Positions 21,587 to 32,552 of a stretch of 56,777 nucleotides of DNA are shown piece by piece (position 1 is the first letter of the stretch; every line of letters begins with the position of its first letter). A program made the translations under genes and the position numbers. This stretch comes from Hysterium pulicare CBS 123377 (Eukaryota > Ascomycota > Dothideomycetes > Hysteriales > Hysteriaceae): NCBI GenBank assembly GCA_000467715.1, contig AJFK01001049.1, positions 1 through 56,777 of the forward strand. Reading direction: 5' to 3'. Below the pieces are notes generated by a model. The model was not told where the DNA came from, made no database searches, and was given only the letters and a program-made list of their open reading frames with translations.

Positions 21587-22241
21587 CTATTCTTGTGGCT
21601 CCGAGGAGAGCTCGTATTTATATTCACCTAAAGAAAAGCCAGGATTAGTAGGTGTTGACGTCCGGATCTGGATAGTCTCACCAGTAGATGAATCATAATA
21701 CGGCCGGTAATATTTTCTGTGTTCTTCACTCCAAGACCATTCTGGTTTCCCATCTCCAGTCGAAGTACGTGGCGTGATTCCTGCCGTCTTGCTCTGTTCG
21801 GCGTTACCAGGGCCGGTATTAGTGTCACTGCCCCCGTGATTTCCCTCCCTTTCTTGTTGGCCATGCGCTGGGTGAGTAGACGCAGTATAGTTGTAATTTA
21901 TAATAGCTAACCATCATTAGCTTCTTCAGGGTCACCGACTTGTTCGGACCTAGCTTTGCGCTCCGAAGGCTATAATTGAAGGCGTACAATGTATACGTTC
22001 TTCCCGGCCTGCTCGAGTGGTATCCTCCTCAGGAGGCCACTGCTAGGAATTAGCTGCGTACTGAGGTAGCTTTATAGGAGAGACGCACCTCGGGCGTTGG
22101 TTCTGGATCTGGTGAGGGTGTCTTTGGCGGTATGTCACCGTCGCCGGGTGTTTGCTACAGACGGCATTGATTAACTCGGTGGAAATTCGGTGTTGGTCTG
22201 GTTGTTCTCACCTTTCGATCCCTATGTATAGGTCGCGACAT
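21587..22241 (-). CDS. Small five-exon hydrophilic protein, function unknown
   Basis: Every exon is too short for an ordinary ORF scan. Proposed exons 22241-22212, 22154-22089, 21969-21912, 21867-21682 and 21627-21587 join in frame to 126 aa. The N-terminus is Pro-rich (PPKTPSPDPEPTPE), the middle is polar, and the end reads KPEWSWSEEHRKYYR followed by YYDSSTGEYKYELSSEPQE. The Trp/Tyr-rich ending resembles a common style of small fungal proteins. The last intron (21628-21681) has GTGAGA, CTAATCC and TTTAG elements, and removing it joins SSTG to EYKYE. The intron before exon 3 (118 nt) is the weakest point; an extra exon reading QWPPEEDTTRAGREE may lie inside it. No domain or homologue is recognised by name. 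Confidence 0.6.
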
Positions 22242-24077
22242 AATCTTCTACGGATAATGAAGATTGATATGATACGTTTAATATGGCAGCGATATTTCGA
22301 TAGAAAGTGGATATCTGGTAAGACGCACAGCTTGTAGGCAGTCCACTGAGAAGGCAGCAAGTTGCTATTGTATCCGACGATGACAATATGTACTTTGCTT
22401 TAGGAGCATAGCCTCATCGAGGGACGATTGCTTCATGGTCATTGTACCTATCATACCAAAGTATTAGCCGTCGTTGTATAACGTTCCTTAGTACGCTAGG
22501 CGAGAGATTGCCTGAGGAGCCGTTGTTGATGTTAGCCCAATTAGAACACGTTCCAATCAAAGACTTGGGCATCAAACCCGCAACGCATTCTCTAGCTCGA
22601 GATGAGCCAATCATCGGCAAGACCCCAGGCTAGAACTGGATATTCACGATAGTCCAGCCTCGAGTGTGATTGACTTCGCCCGTACTTCCGTACAGTGTAC
22701 TGATTATCGATGTCGGACGATGCCGTATGGTTGGGACCAGGCCGGTGTTGTGGGCTTAACGATTTGATTTCCATTGGGTCGCTCATCAAGAATCGTTGAG
22801 GACCTCGTGAGCGCACGCAATGGTGTGTTGCACAGGAAGGCGTAGCTGAGGCGGATCCGAAGCTGCGCTCCCGTCTTCACATCTATCCGTAGCTTTATTG
22901 GAAGACACTAGTAAAGAGCCTCACCTCACGTCAGCATTCGAGGAGCCTGCAGAAACCCACAAATTCCGGGCAACTGAGATAGATATCGCTGCCAGTGAAA
23001 ACCTTCGCCACGTCAATGGCATCGCCCGTCAATGAAGGCCATAGGTCATGCGAACAACCCGGAGTCTGCTCAATAGCGCCTCTCGAGAAGGCGATAATGC
23101 GGCCTCATCATCGAAAAGTCTGCCTTATGCGGGGCGTTAAATGAAAGTGATCCACGTGGACAAAGTGAAGGACTCAACATCGTCACTTTCATGTTGCACA
23201 GCATGCGGGCGAAGCCGGAGGGAAACACCAGACGTCCAGTGCAAAAAAAAGGCAACCTGAAAGATCCTTTGTACTTTGTTGGTGGCTAAAGGAGTTCAGC
23301 TTGACGTGGAGTGTTTTAAGGATGTCCAAACGATTGCATGTCAGAAGATTAAGTACAGCAAACTGGATCTCGCAACGGCAATGAGCTCGGAATTCACCAT
23401 CACCCAGCAATCCAATCGGTTGAACTACGCAGCTCGTCTGGCACCGGTCATCTTAGGGTAGCTGTGACGTTGTGCAGGAGTGAGAGGCGCGTATTCATGA
23501 AGAAATAAGGTGTCGTGAGGTTCCTGCCTGCCTAGTCTTCGATGCATTAGCAACCCGTAATTCGGAATAATCTTAGACACTCATCTTTGGCACTCGTATA
23601 GCAATCGCGCATACTGGAAAAATACCACATGTCCAAAATTTGTCTACAAGGTGACAATCGCCATCGAGCACACCTAGTACCCGCAGCTATTGTTAGGAGT
23701 GATTTTACAGCAACCATCCATCTGTCCAAAACGCCACTTCCATATCGGCTATGCCTGACACGCGCTCCACCTCCGACCGAAAGAGTACTCCGAAGATATC
23801 GAAAGATATCCACAGTAACCGTAGGGTGAAATGGGTATTGGATGGAGGGCAGGAACAAACAGCAAAACATGATTTTGGTATCACCCACCCAACCCAAATG
23901 AAGTTGTACAAGCCTGACCATTGACCACAACGCCAATGCTAGAGAGATTACAAAATTAGGTAAGTAAAGGTCTAATTCCAAAAGATTGGAAGAGAAGAAG
24001 TAGGGACAAGATGAAGAGTTCTCGCAGCATGAGCTCACCGAGAATTGTTAAACCCGTCCTTGGAACAAGATCCAGCC
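22242..24077. other. Intergenic, no secure gene
   Basis: 1.8 kb between the small split gene and the SP-RING gene. A minus frame at about 22600-22780 (opening MSDPMEIKSLSPQHRPGPNH) has protein-like composition, but I could not extend it with convincing junctions. The minus frame at 23547-24038 is Cys/Leu-rich and probably lies in the 3' flank of the SP-RING gene. Confidence 0.4.
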
Positions 24078-27000
24078 TCAATCACTGAGGTCAACTACCA
24101 TTCGTTCTGGCCGAGAGGTTGGGTTCGCTGCAGATATAGATCGAGCGCCATTAAGAATCGGTACATCATCCTCATCAGGACTGTCGCGATCCTGCACGCC
24201 CTCCCTCTGCTCCTCTTTCGGCTTCCAGCTTCCATCCTGTTCGACCACGATAGCTCGGGTGCTGAGGAGTCCTTGCTGCCCTAGTTGAGCCCTCACGTCC
24301 TCCATGAAGCCATCCACGATCAAAGACTGGGGCCTGGCATCTGCTCCGCAAATGGGACATTTCCATTGGTCCAGTACTGATACATCATCTTTCCTTCTAC
24401 GTGTTTCTAGGAAGGTCTGGAGGTCGAAACAGTCGTAGTGCAGACAGTTTGTCCCACGCACGGGAATGTCAAAGATTCGAGCTTTGCTGAAAGGGTCGAA
24501 TAGACTAATCGTGATGTTACCACTGACGATAGCGATCTCATCATCCTCATCCAGGTTTGAAAGACTTTTTTTGATAGAATCTAGGACTTGGGCAGCCGAG
24601 ATATGATTCAGGTTTGTGCAGTCTCTCTTGATGCTTTCGTGGCCTTTCGCGCCCACTATCTCTACGGCTAACAAATAGTTGAGATAACGAAGATCGTTAG
24701 GTTGTCGCACTAGAGCCATTTCCAAAATGTTGTCGCCTCTTCTTACAAGGCCGGTCAGGTCGATGGGTAGATCCTTCCCGTTGTGAAGTTTTTTGCGGGG
24801 TTGCAGGGCGATCCCGTTGAACTTGAAGTAAGCATTGGGGAGCCACGATGTATCCGCGACAGTCCAGGCGTGATCTGGTGGGAGCTGTACAGAATTCCAC
24901 TTGGCACAACGGAGACGAAACGTCTTTGTCATCTCACCGATAACTCTCGAAAACGGCGCCCCTGCTGTGCCTGGCTGATCCCTCGGAATGCACCGATATT
25001 CTGTTTGTGAAACCACGAATTGCCATGCCTGGACATTTGTGGTATCTAGTCGCCAAGGCGCCCGTTTGTATCCTGTGACAAACTGATATAATCTAGATGC
25101 TCCCATTTCTGCTCGCAGGATCGGGCTTCTGAGATGAGCTTGATGCAAAGCGGATTGGGCGGGATTGGCTTGGAAGGGCTGAGGTCTGATCTCTCCAGCA
25201 CGAGGAAATAATAGAAGAGCCCTAGGCGGTTGTTGAGCTTGCGAAGGGATCTGGTTTTGCAATACTGTTGGCTGTCGATATTGAGATTGACTATTAACGG
25301 AAGCTTGCGAGGGGGTCTGGTTTTGCAACACTGTTGGCTGTCGATATTGAGATGGATCATCAACGGTAGCGGCGTTCGAAGCTGAATGCAGTGGCGGTCT
25401 GCCTCGCCTGCGGTATCGACTTGACACCGCATCGGGCGGAGGCTGTGAATAGAGGATTTCGGGGTTATGTACGACAGCTTGCAATGGCGCATACGATACT
25501 GGGGAAGACGTTGAGATAGGCCTGGAGGGCGGTACACTCTGCGGGGGCAGTGCAGACGTTGGAAATGGCGGAAAGTTCACGAAGTTTGGTGACTGTGCAT
25601 TCGTCACCGGTGGCTGATTATGTGTAAATCGCCCATTGTTTGACTGCCATAAAATCTGTTGAACCTGATTCTCATGCTGAAGATAGAGTTCTTTCAATCG
25701 TGCGCCGTAGATTTGGTGCTCTCGGGCACTTGCGATCTCATCAATGCGCCAGGAATTTGGGTCTTGTTTGAGTTTGTCAAAGTATTCATTTTGCCTTTGG
25801 CGAAAAGCTTTTACCGCCTCCATTTCCCATTTCGACACGGAAATCTCGGCGGGAAGACTCCAGAAGCTTCGCAGAACGGCAAGAAACACAGTGCTTTGAA
25901 ACGTAGCAGAGACGATTCCAAGCTCGTGGACTAGTTCTGTCATAAGCGGGGGATACATTCGTTCCCTGCAACGTGTCTTGATAGTACTATACGAAGCATT
26001 GGCTCTGACAGCGAAGTTTTTGAAGCAGTTAAGCTCTTGTTCAAACCTGGCGGGCCAGGTAATTTTGATCTGTGACAGCGGCATTGGGAAATCGGAGAAC
26101 CAACGAAGCAGATTAACATCTAAGCAATCATTCTTATCCAGCACCTGACTTAGGATTTCAAAAGCTCTGTGAATTGGTTGGAAACCGAGCCAATCTGGAG
26201 GAAGCCGTTCGGGAAGGACAGTTGAGAGACAATAATATTGGTGCATTGCTACATATGCCCAGTCTCTTCTCTCCACCGCGTCTCTGAGTACATCCAATCT
26301 TTGTTTGCTCCTTCCTGTGAAGGATATCTGCGATAGAAGTTCATGGATTGGTTTCATGCAGTCCTCATAACTAAAATAGTCTTGGTGAGGGGTTGGAGGA
26401 GCTTGAAACGGTGGTCCTAGGACTGGCGAAGCATGGACTGGCGATTGAGGTTGTCGAACTTCGGTTGATGATCCGATTAGGACCTGACCACGTGATATCG
26501 AACGACTCTGTGCAGGGACTCGGGGATAAGGTTGTGTTTGGACGCGTTCTTGCGGTTGACGTTGAGCTGGAAGTTGATTCAAATTATTCCTCGAATTTTG
26601 CAAGGCAACACCTTCTCCTTGAATTTGGACAGCCCGCTGCTGCTCAGAAGTCAACCCGGGAACAAGCGATGATTGGTCAGGGGTCGCATTGGGTCGGGTT
26701 TGTGCATTCTGAGGTGTCCATGATGTTTGCAAGCCTCCCAAATTCCTTCGTTTGTTGGCTTCTTCGCCCTCAAGGGCCGTAAATCTCTTCCTGGCCATAG
26801 CTCTGACATTTTCGATCGCCATATTTTGCGCAGAAGTCCCACTAGGTATACCCTCTGGTGCAGTAGTTGTCCCTGTCCTCTCGCCTGATGCCCCACGATC
26901 GCCAGTGTTATCATGGTTAATATGGTTCGGATCACTGTTGGGAGGGATCGCGGTAGTATTCGACTCTACAATCGCTTCGTCACTAGGAGCTGGGGAAGGA

Positions 27001-27350
27001 AGTATTGCGGACGGTCTAGGAAAGACATCTGTATCTGGGAATGGTATATTTGCCAGTTGTGGGGACGTCGAATTTGAGGATGGCTGCCCTGAAGTAGCGT
27101 CTGGGGCGGTGATATTCGGCGGGGTTGCCACCTGAGGCGGCGGAGGTTTTGGCTTTGAGGGCCTGGTTTTGCGGTGAAGGGTCCCTGTGTTTGCAGCATT
27201 TGCTCCTGGTGGCTGTGAGGTCATCCACGACTTTTGTCTGCCCCCAAGGAACATATTCAGGGTTGAGTTGGAGGAGGCAAGCTCAGACGCCGCAAGCGCA
27301 TCTGGCGTAGCATTTTGCTCTGGCCGCCGACGACCAGCCGTCATTGTCAT
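24078..27350 (-). CDS. SP-RING (MIZ) zinc-finger protein, SUMO E3 ligase-like
   Basis: Probable SUMO E3 ligase or transcription co-regulator of the PIAS/Siz/ZMIZ class, nuclear. Uninterrupted 1090-aa frame. Residues 1-330 are Pro/Ser/Gln-rich and disordered. A helical region follows (about 340-560, FSYEDCMKPIHELLSQISF onward), then another Gln/Pro-rich stretch with a 22-residue tandem duplication. A globular PINIT-like region (about 790-930) precedes the SP-RING at about 960-1015. The SP-RING shows PVRGTNCLHYDCFDLQTFL, WKCPICGADARPQSL and IVDGFM, carrying the Cys/His zinc ligands of the SP-RING. The C-terminal tail (DSPDEDDVPIL and MVVDLSD) is acidic and looks like SUMO-interacting motifs. 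There is no SAP domain at the N-terminus, so it is nearer ZMIZ-like fungal proteins than Siz1. Confidence 0.9.
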   Translation of the reverse strand: MTMTAGRRRPEQNATPDALAASELASSNSTLNMFLGGRQKSWMTSQPPGANAANTGTLHRKTRPSKPKPPPPQVATPPNITAPDATSGQPSSNSTSPQLANIPFPDTDVFPRPSAILPSPAPSDEAIVESNTTAIPPNSDPNHINHDNTGDRGASGERTGTTTAPEGIPSGTSAQNMAIENVRAMARKRFTALEGEEANKRRNLGGLQTSWTPQNAQTRPNATPDQSSLVPGLTSEQQRAVQIQGEGVALQNSRNNLNQLPAQRQPQERVQTQPYPRVPAQSRSISRGQVLIGSSTEVRQPQSPVHASPVLGPPFQAPPTPHQDYFSYEDCMKPIHELLSQISFTGRSKQRLDVLRDAVERRDWAYVAMHQYYCLSTVLPERLPPDWLGFQPIHRAFEILSQVLDKNDCLDVNLLRWFSDFPMPLSQIKITWPARFEQELNCFKNFAVRANASYSTIKTRCRERMYPPLMTELVHELGIVSATFQSTVFLAVLRSFWSLPAEISVSKWEMEAVKAFRQRQNEYFDKLKQDPNSWRIDEIASAREHQIYGARLKELYLQHENQVQQILWQSNNGRFTHNQPPVTNAQSPNFVNFPPFPTSALPPQSVPPSRPISTSSPVSYAPLQAVVHNPEILYSQPPPDAVSSRYRRRGRPPLHSASNAATVDDPSQYRQPTVLQNQTPSQASVNSQSQYRQPTVLQNQIPSQAQQPPRALLLFPRAGEIRPQPFQANPAQSALHQAHLRSPILRAEMGASRLYQFVTGYKRAPWRLDTTNVQAWQFVVSQTEYRCIPRDQPGTAGAPFSRVIGEMTKTFRLRCAKWNSVQLPPDHAWTVADTSWLPNAYFKFNGIALQPRKKLHNGKDLPIDLTGLVRRGDNILEMALVRQPNDLRYLNYLLAVEIVGAKGHESIKRDCTNLNHISAAQVLDSIKKSLSNLDEDDEIAIVSGNITISLFDPFSKARIFDIPVRGTNCLHYDCFDLQTFLETRRRKDDVSVLDQWKCPICGADARPQSLIVDGFMEDVRAQLGQQGLLSTRAIVVEQDGSWKPKEEQREGVQDRDSPDEDDVPILNGARSISAANPTSRPERMVVDLSD
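25236..25354 (-). repeat. 66-bp tandem duplication inside the SP-RING gene
   Basis: Two near-identical 66-bp units encode QYRQPTVLQNQTPSQAS and QYRQPTVLQNQIPSQAQ. The period is a multiple of three, so the frame is kept. High identity suggests a recent or homogenised slippage event. Confidence 0.9.
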
Positions 27351-28291
27351 ATGGTGGTCTTGGAGGAGTGGAATATGGCCACTGAAGTACGCCCAGGAGA
27401 AGCAGCCTTTGGCCAGTAATCGCAGACCCGGTCACTGCGGGGGACCATGGCTTATCACGGTGAAGCGTGAGTTGGAGTCGAATTGTCTGTACAACCCAAT
27501 CATGCAAGGGGGCAGCGAAGCAGGTAGGAGGTGAAGGTCCTTATTCCGCCGAATGAAGGCAGGGTGAGAGGAAGAGTGAATTGAGGTGCACCATAGGGAA
27601 GAGGAAGGGTAGGAAGCGGTGAATAGGCGAATAGGTGAATAGGTGGAGGGTTTTGGCACGTCCCTGCCCTGCCTCCGGGCAGTGGAGACGCGGGAGGAAG
27701 CGTGCGTTGCGGTAGCGTGCTTGGCGAGAGATCACGGGATCGTGTCTGATGGCTGCTTCTGCCGGCGACGGTGGCACGCAAAGCCTTGTCGTACTGTATC
27801 AGAATCATTCACTGCTTGGCCTGCACATGGTCCTCCTTTCTCCAGCCTGTCGTGAAGTATGTGTGCCCGTTGAACGGCGTGAGAGTTCATCGGCCTCCCC
27901 TCTTCTACTGGCCAGGCCCGCCTAGCACCAAATCCCGACGTCCAACGCCACATATTCAACTACCCTATCCCGACCATAGTCCACTCCTGCACCAGACGAC
28001 CGTTTGCTTCCATCTGCTCATTGGGACGCAACCTCTTGGACTGAAGCTGTTTGAGCGCCTGCTGCACCCCATCGCCATCTATCGCCGTTGACTCTATCAC
28101 TCTCAGCCACTGCGAGAAAACGCCACTGCCAGTTGTCGGCTTCCCTCCCGCCGCAGGAGAGCTGCATCCGTTGGCGGCCAGCATTCACACCACCATGAAA
28201 ACAAGCATTGCACCCTGTTGGTGATCACCAGCTTTTCGACTCGAACGACACACCCGAATCATTTCTGGCCTCAACCCCAACTGCGATTAAC
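27351..28291. promoter_or_regulatory. Divergent promoter region, SP-RING and SH3-SAM-PH genes
   Basis: 941 bp separate the two start codons, which point away from each other. Frames on both strands here have no family match. The part before 28292 is pyrimidine-rich, as in many fungal leaders. No specific binding site is claimed. Confidence 0.5.
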
Positions 28292-31200
28292 ATGGCCTCA
28301 AGAACCCTCACTGAAAACGCTCGGCCTGGAGATATCCTCATCGTCATCCGTAAGTACCTTCATCGCCATTTCACTGCTTATCAACATTGTCCTTTTTAAA
28401 TAGCGGCTTTTGCGCCGCTAATTCCAAGTCTGACTGTTCCCTTGTAGACGAATTCCAAGCACGGAGTCCGGATGAGCTCAGTTTGGCACGAGGAGATAGG
28501 ATTGAACTCATTGAACGCGACGATGATTTTGGTGACGGGTGGTTTCTTGGAAGGAATTTGCAAAATGGAGATAGTGGCCTCTTTCCCGAGGGTAAGATCA
28601 ATTGGATTCGCTTCGACTCACTCCTGTTACATTCGTTTAATGAAATTGGTCGCGCCATCATTCCATGTCTAATTTGACATTTGCAGTCTACACGAGACCT
28701 GCCCCCCGGGCCACTCTTCCTACTGCAACACTTTCCCGTCCTCCACCGATAGCCACCGAACCTGTAGTCCCTCAACAACAAGATGTGCATACCGTTGAGC
28801 CGGCCATGGCAGTCTCTGAATCGCCCGCAATCGAACCTTCAGTCACTGCGGAATTACCTACCACTGAAGCCCATGCATCCGAAACAGTGATACCGCATAC
28901 CACAACTCCCCTCCAGATTTCAAGTCCGCTATCAACAGCCCAAGCAGGAGTCTCGACTCGATCGTCATTACCGAGCACAATGGCTCCAAGGAGTCTCAGC
29001 ATGGCCCTAAATGGAACACTGGGGGAAGACCAAGGAAGCCCCGTGATGAATGAGACGCTGAGTGTCATTGATGAGCATATTACCGACATGAGTACGCCGC
29101 GTCATAGTGTTGTTGGGAAAGACATAAGAGCTGGGAACGATTCCGGAAGCGAATACAGCAGCCATCATCGTTTGTCATACATCAATGGACAGGAAACAGA
29201 AGAGGAAGAACAAAACTTGCATACAGAAAAAGAAGTCACCAGCTGGTCACCTGCTCGTGTTGCAGAATATCTGGAAGACATAGGCGTGGAAAAACGTCAC
29301 TGCGATATCTTCCAAGAGCAGGAAATTAACGGAGAGGTTCTACTTGGTATGGATCAGTCAACTATCTTTTTGAAGGAATTTGAACTTGGTCCCGTTGGTC
29401 CTAGGTTACGCACGTGGCTGAAAATCAAAGCTTTGCAACAGGAGGTGAAGAGCACTCAGCCGGGCCTGAGACACGCCCCTAGTCTTGATGGCGGTGAAGA
29501 GGCTATTATAGATCCAGCGCGGAACCGAAGTACGTCAATGGGTGCCGCGCTTCCCAGGATCCCGAGTGTATCTGGGGCAAGGACTCCACCAATCAGGCAG
29601 AATATTCCACGATCTCATTCTACGATGGCACACTCACCAACTCCTATCGCGGAAGCTCCTCCACCATTGGCAAATGTAACCCCAATCATTCCCGGTCCTG
29701 GGAGCCCTTCTCGTCCCTCAGCGGCCTCGGTTCGCAGCTTGAATCACAATCGACGGCATTCGTCTATCGATTTTTCAGTCAATCCGCCAACTCCAACCAC
29801 CGCTAGCACAGGAAAATCTCCATCTATGACCCAGGCTTCGCACAAAAAGACGCCATCATTTGATCGAAATTGGACAATGGGACCTTTGCAGAAGCCCCCA
29901 CAGGATTTGAAGAGACCATCATCATCTGTCCATATGCATTCCATAAGCTCAGGCGGTACTGCTTTCGACTCAACGAGCCGAGATCTAGGACTAGGCTCTA
30001 GGCCATCCGCTGACTTGGACCGGGGCTACTTTTCTGGCGGAGAAGTTGATAATCGCAAGAATAGAAATGTTCTTCGAAAGAAGGAGACCCCCAATCATTC
30101 CCGGAACCCCAGCTATAATTCTGACGCTGGTCGCCGCTCTACCTATAATCGACGCCACAGCAGGATTGGAAGCACGGATTCAGTAGCCGATTCAGTCAGC
30201 CCTGTGTCTCCAGCAGCGAAAGCATACTATGGCTCAAGCCTAAAGGGTTTCCGCAGCTCAAGTGCTTTTGACTTCGTCCGTCCGCTCAAGCCAGCAAGCG
30301 AGATGTCGCCAACTGTAACCAAGCTCGATTACGCGAATTCGCCCAGCATCGATGCTATCGCCGCATCGCCACATCTCCCTAACAGCGAGAACTCTTCAAC
30401 TGGAAGGGCGTCACCATCACCAGCAGCGATACAGAGCCACTCTTTCTTCGGCAAAAAATCAAGAAGTACTGGACTTCGAGCGATATCAGATGCGATTACT
30501 GGTAGTGAAAAAGCGCAAGCGTCTGGTCAGAGTTCAGACGCAGCTCCATCACCCGTGAAAGAGTCACCAATTCAATCTCCTGTTCGAACGGGTTCCAGCA
30601 CTCCTTCTGGCACCTCGAAGAGCTTCGATTTAGAAAATCAAGAAACGTCGAAACGTTCTACTACTTCAACCATTGCCAGTGCTGGACGGAAAAAATCAAA
30701 GAAGCAGACCAGCGCATACTTGCGGGGTCGAGAGTCGATTAGTCCTCAAGAAGCCATGATTGGTTGTGATTACAGTGGGTGGATGAAGAAGAAAACCTCA
30801 AATCTTATGACCACATGGAAGACCCGGTTGTTTGTTCTTCGAGGGCGCCGATTGTCATACTTCTACACCGAGTACGATACAGAAGAGAAGGGCTTGATAG
30901 ACATATCCTCGCATCGAGTACTCCCAGCCAACAATGAACGTATCACTGGCCTACATGCTACTATTACACGAGCATCATCATCCCCGTCGTCACCCCAGAA
31001 CGCCACGATACCCACTACTGCTTCTACTGAAGCTGCTAACGCTGGCCCGCAAGATGGCGATACCACAGGAATGTTCATCTTTAAACTTGTGCCTCCGCGA
31101 AGCGGGTTGCAAAAGGGCGTTCAATTCACTAAACCAGTGGTCTATTACTTTGCTGTTGACAACGTCCAGCAGGGTCGACTCTGGATGGCCGCACTGATGA

Positions 31201-31562
31201 AAGCCACGATTGATAGAGATGAATCCCTCGTTCCAAGCACGACGTATCAGCAAAAGACGATCACTCTCGAAAAAGCGCGCGCAATGCGCCAACGACCGCC
31301 AGCGCTCATGGACGATGACGATGACAAGAAATCGGATGACGAAAAGAGCAAAAAGAGTAGTCAAAAGTCTAAAGAAGGAAGTCTGCAGGAAAGCGTGATC
31401 CACGAAGAAGACGAAAAGCAAGGCCTAGCTATTTCCGGCCTGGATGACGCAAAAGCTCTTCTCGATTACGCCGAGACGGGCGGCACACCGAAGAAAACGG
31501 ATTCCAAGGCTGAGGATCCAGCGCCCCTTACAAATGGACAGCAAAAGGAAATCACAGCGTGA
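28292..31562 (+). CDS. Boi1/Boi2-type SH3-SAM-PH polarity scaffold
   Basis: Relatives (Boi1/2 in budding yeast, Pob1 in fission yeast) work at the plasma membrane with Cdc42 and the exocyst in polarised growth. Exons 28292-28349, 28448-28591 and 28687-31562 join in frame to 1025 aa. The SH3 domain is at about residues 19-67 (HEFQARSPDELSLARGD, GWFLGRN, GLFPE) and is split by the two introns. A SAM domain lies at about 249-318 (SWSPARVAEYLEDIGV). A long Ser/Pro-rich linker follows, then a PH domain at about 763-911 (GWMKKKTSNLMTTWKTRLFVL, then GRLWMAALMKA) with a Ser/Thr-rich insertion. The tail is charged (Asp/Lys runs). Domain order matches the Boi family exactly. The stop TGA overlaps a possible GTGAGT donor, so a small extra 3' exon cannot be excluded. 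Confidence 0.93.
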
Positions 31563-32552
31563 GTATCCGCCTCTTATGGCTTGCCTGCACAGGCCCTCAC
31601 TGCGCTTTAGCAGAACCCATCCTCCTATTCGCAAGCATAATAATTACAATATAATTTCTTTCAATGTCTAATTACCCATCGGAGGCGTTTTTCTGATTAG
31701 GGAGGGGCGACTGGATACCAAGGTAGCAAACAAATGCGCTGGTGGCGCTAGCTAGGAGGGTTGTTGTCGAGTAGCCACATTCACAAGCATGTGTGCGAGT
31801 TACGGGGGGGCAGTTTCAACGTTTGTGCGTTTCGTCGAGAACGCTTTTGATATGACTGTGGAATTCTTTCTCGCCACATTTTACGATCTCGATGGCTTTC
31901 GGGTGGCCCCAAGATCCTCTACATGGGAGGTCTTTACTTTTTTTAATCTTGTTCGATTTTGTTCTATGGTTTCTCCATTGGCGTTGTGCATGACGCATCA
32001 ACAACACCGAATTCTCTTCTACTGCTCCGTCTTATGCCCTTCGCACTCTTTTTTTTGTATCTGTCCCTGTAGTTCGAATGGAACGATTGATACAAACCTC
32101 ACACCATGCGGGGACCACCAGTGACTTGCTCCTTGCTGCTGTACAAAAGACGACCACTTCCCTATTATGCGGTATCCGAGTCTAGAAAGTCTCCAAAATC
32201 CCTTGTTGGCATTTCTGTCTCGCTCGAAATGGCGTATCGCGTGAATCGCGTCTCCCTTGCGTTGAGGAATGCTGGCGCGAGTCTCATTCCCAAAGGCGCA
32301 TCTTTTGCCTCCCCCTTCAAGCTCGATCAAAACTGCCCAACTTCCCTTTGGTTATTCTCGACCTCTGTCTGACCAGTCCATAGTCATTTCGTTTCTGTTC
32401 TCCTCGACTCTGCTGGACTCCTCATCTAACCCACAGAGAATCCATCTCCGCAAAAAAAAATCTGTTTTTCCTCAATTCAATCAAGACTCAATCCAGCATA
32501 GCCGCACAACATATCCACCCCCTCCAACAACCCCTCAGAATAAGTCTCGAAA
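31563..32552. other. Intergenic, 3' flank and pyrimidine-rich leader
   Basis: 3' flank of the SH3-SAM-PH gene, then the upstream region of the next plus-strand gene. The last ~170 bp before 32553 are strongly C/T-rich with an A9 run, typical of a fungal core promoter and leader. Confidence 0.5.

Noticed and set aside
22005-22075. tRNA-like D-loop text (CGAGTGGTATCC) in the intron region of the small gene
   Set aside because: No matching T-loop, anticodon arm or acceptor pairing could be built.
23547-24038. 163-codon minus-strand frame just below the SP-RING stop
   Set aside because: Cys/Leu/Ser-rich without features; position fits the 3' UTR of the SP-RING gene.
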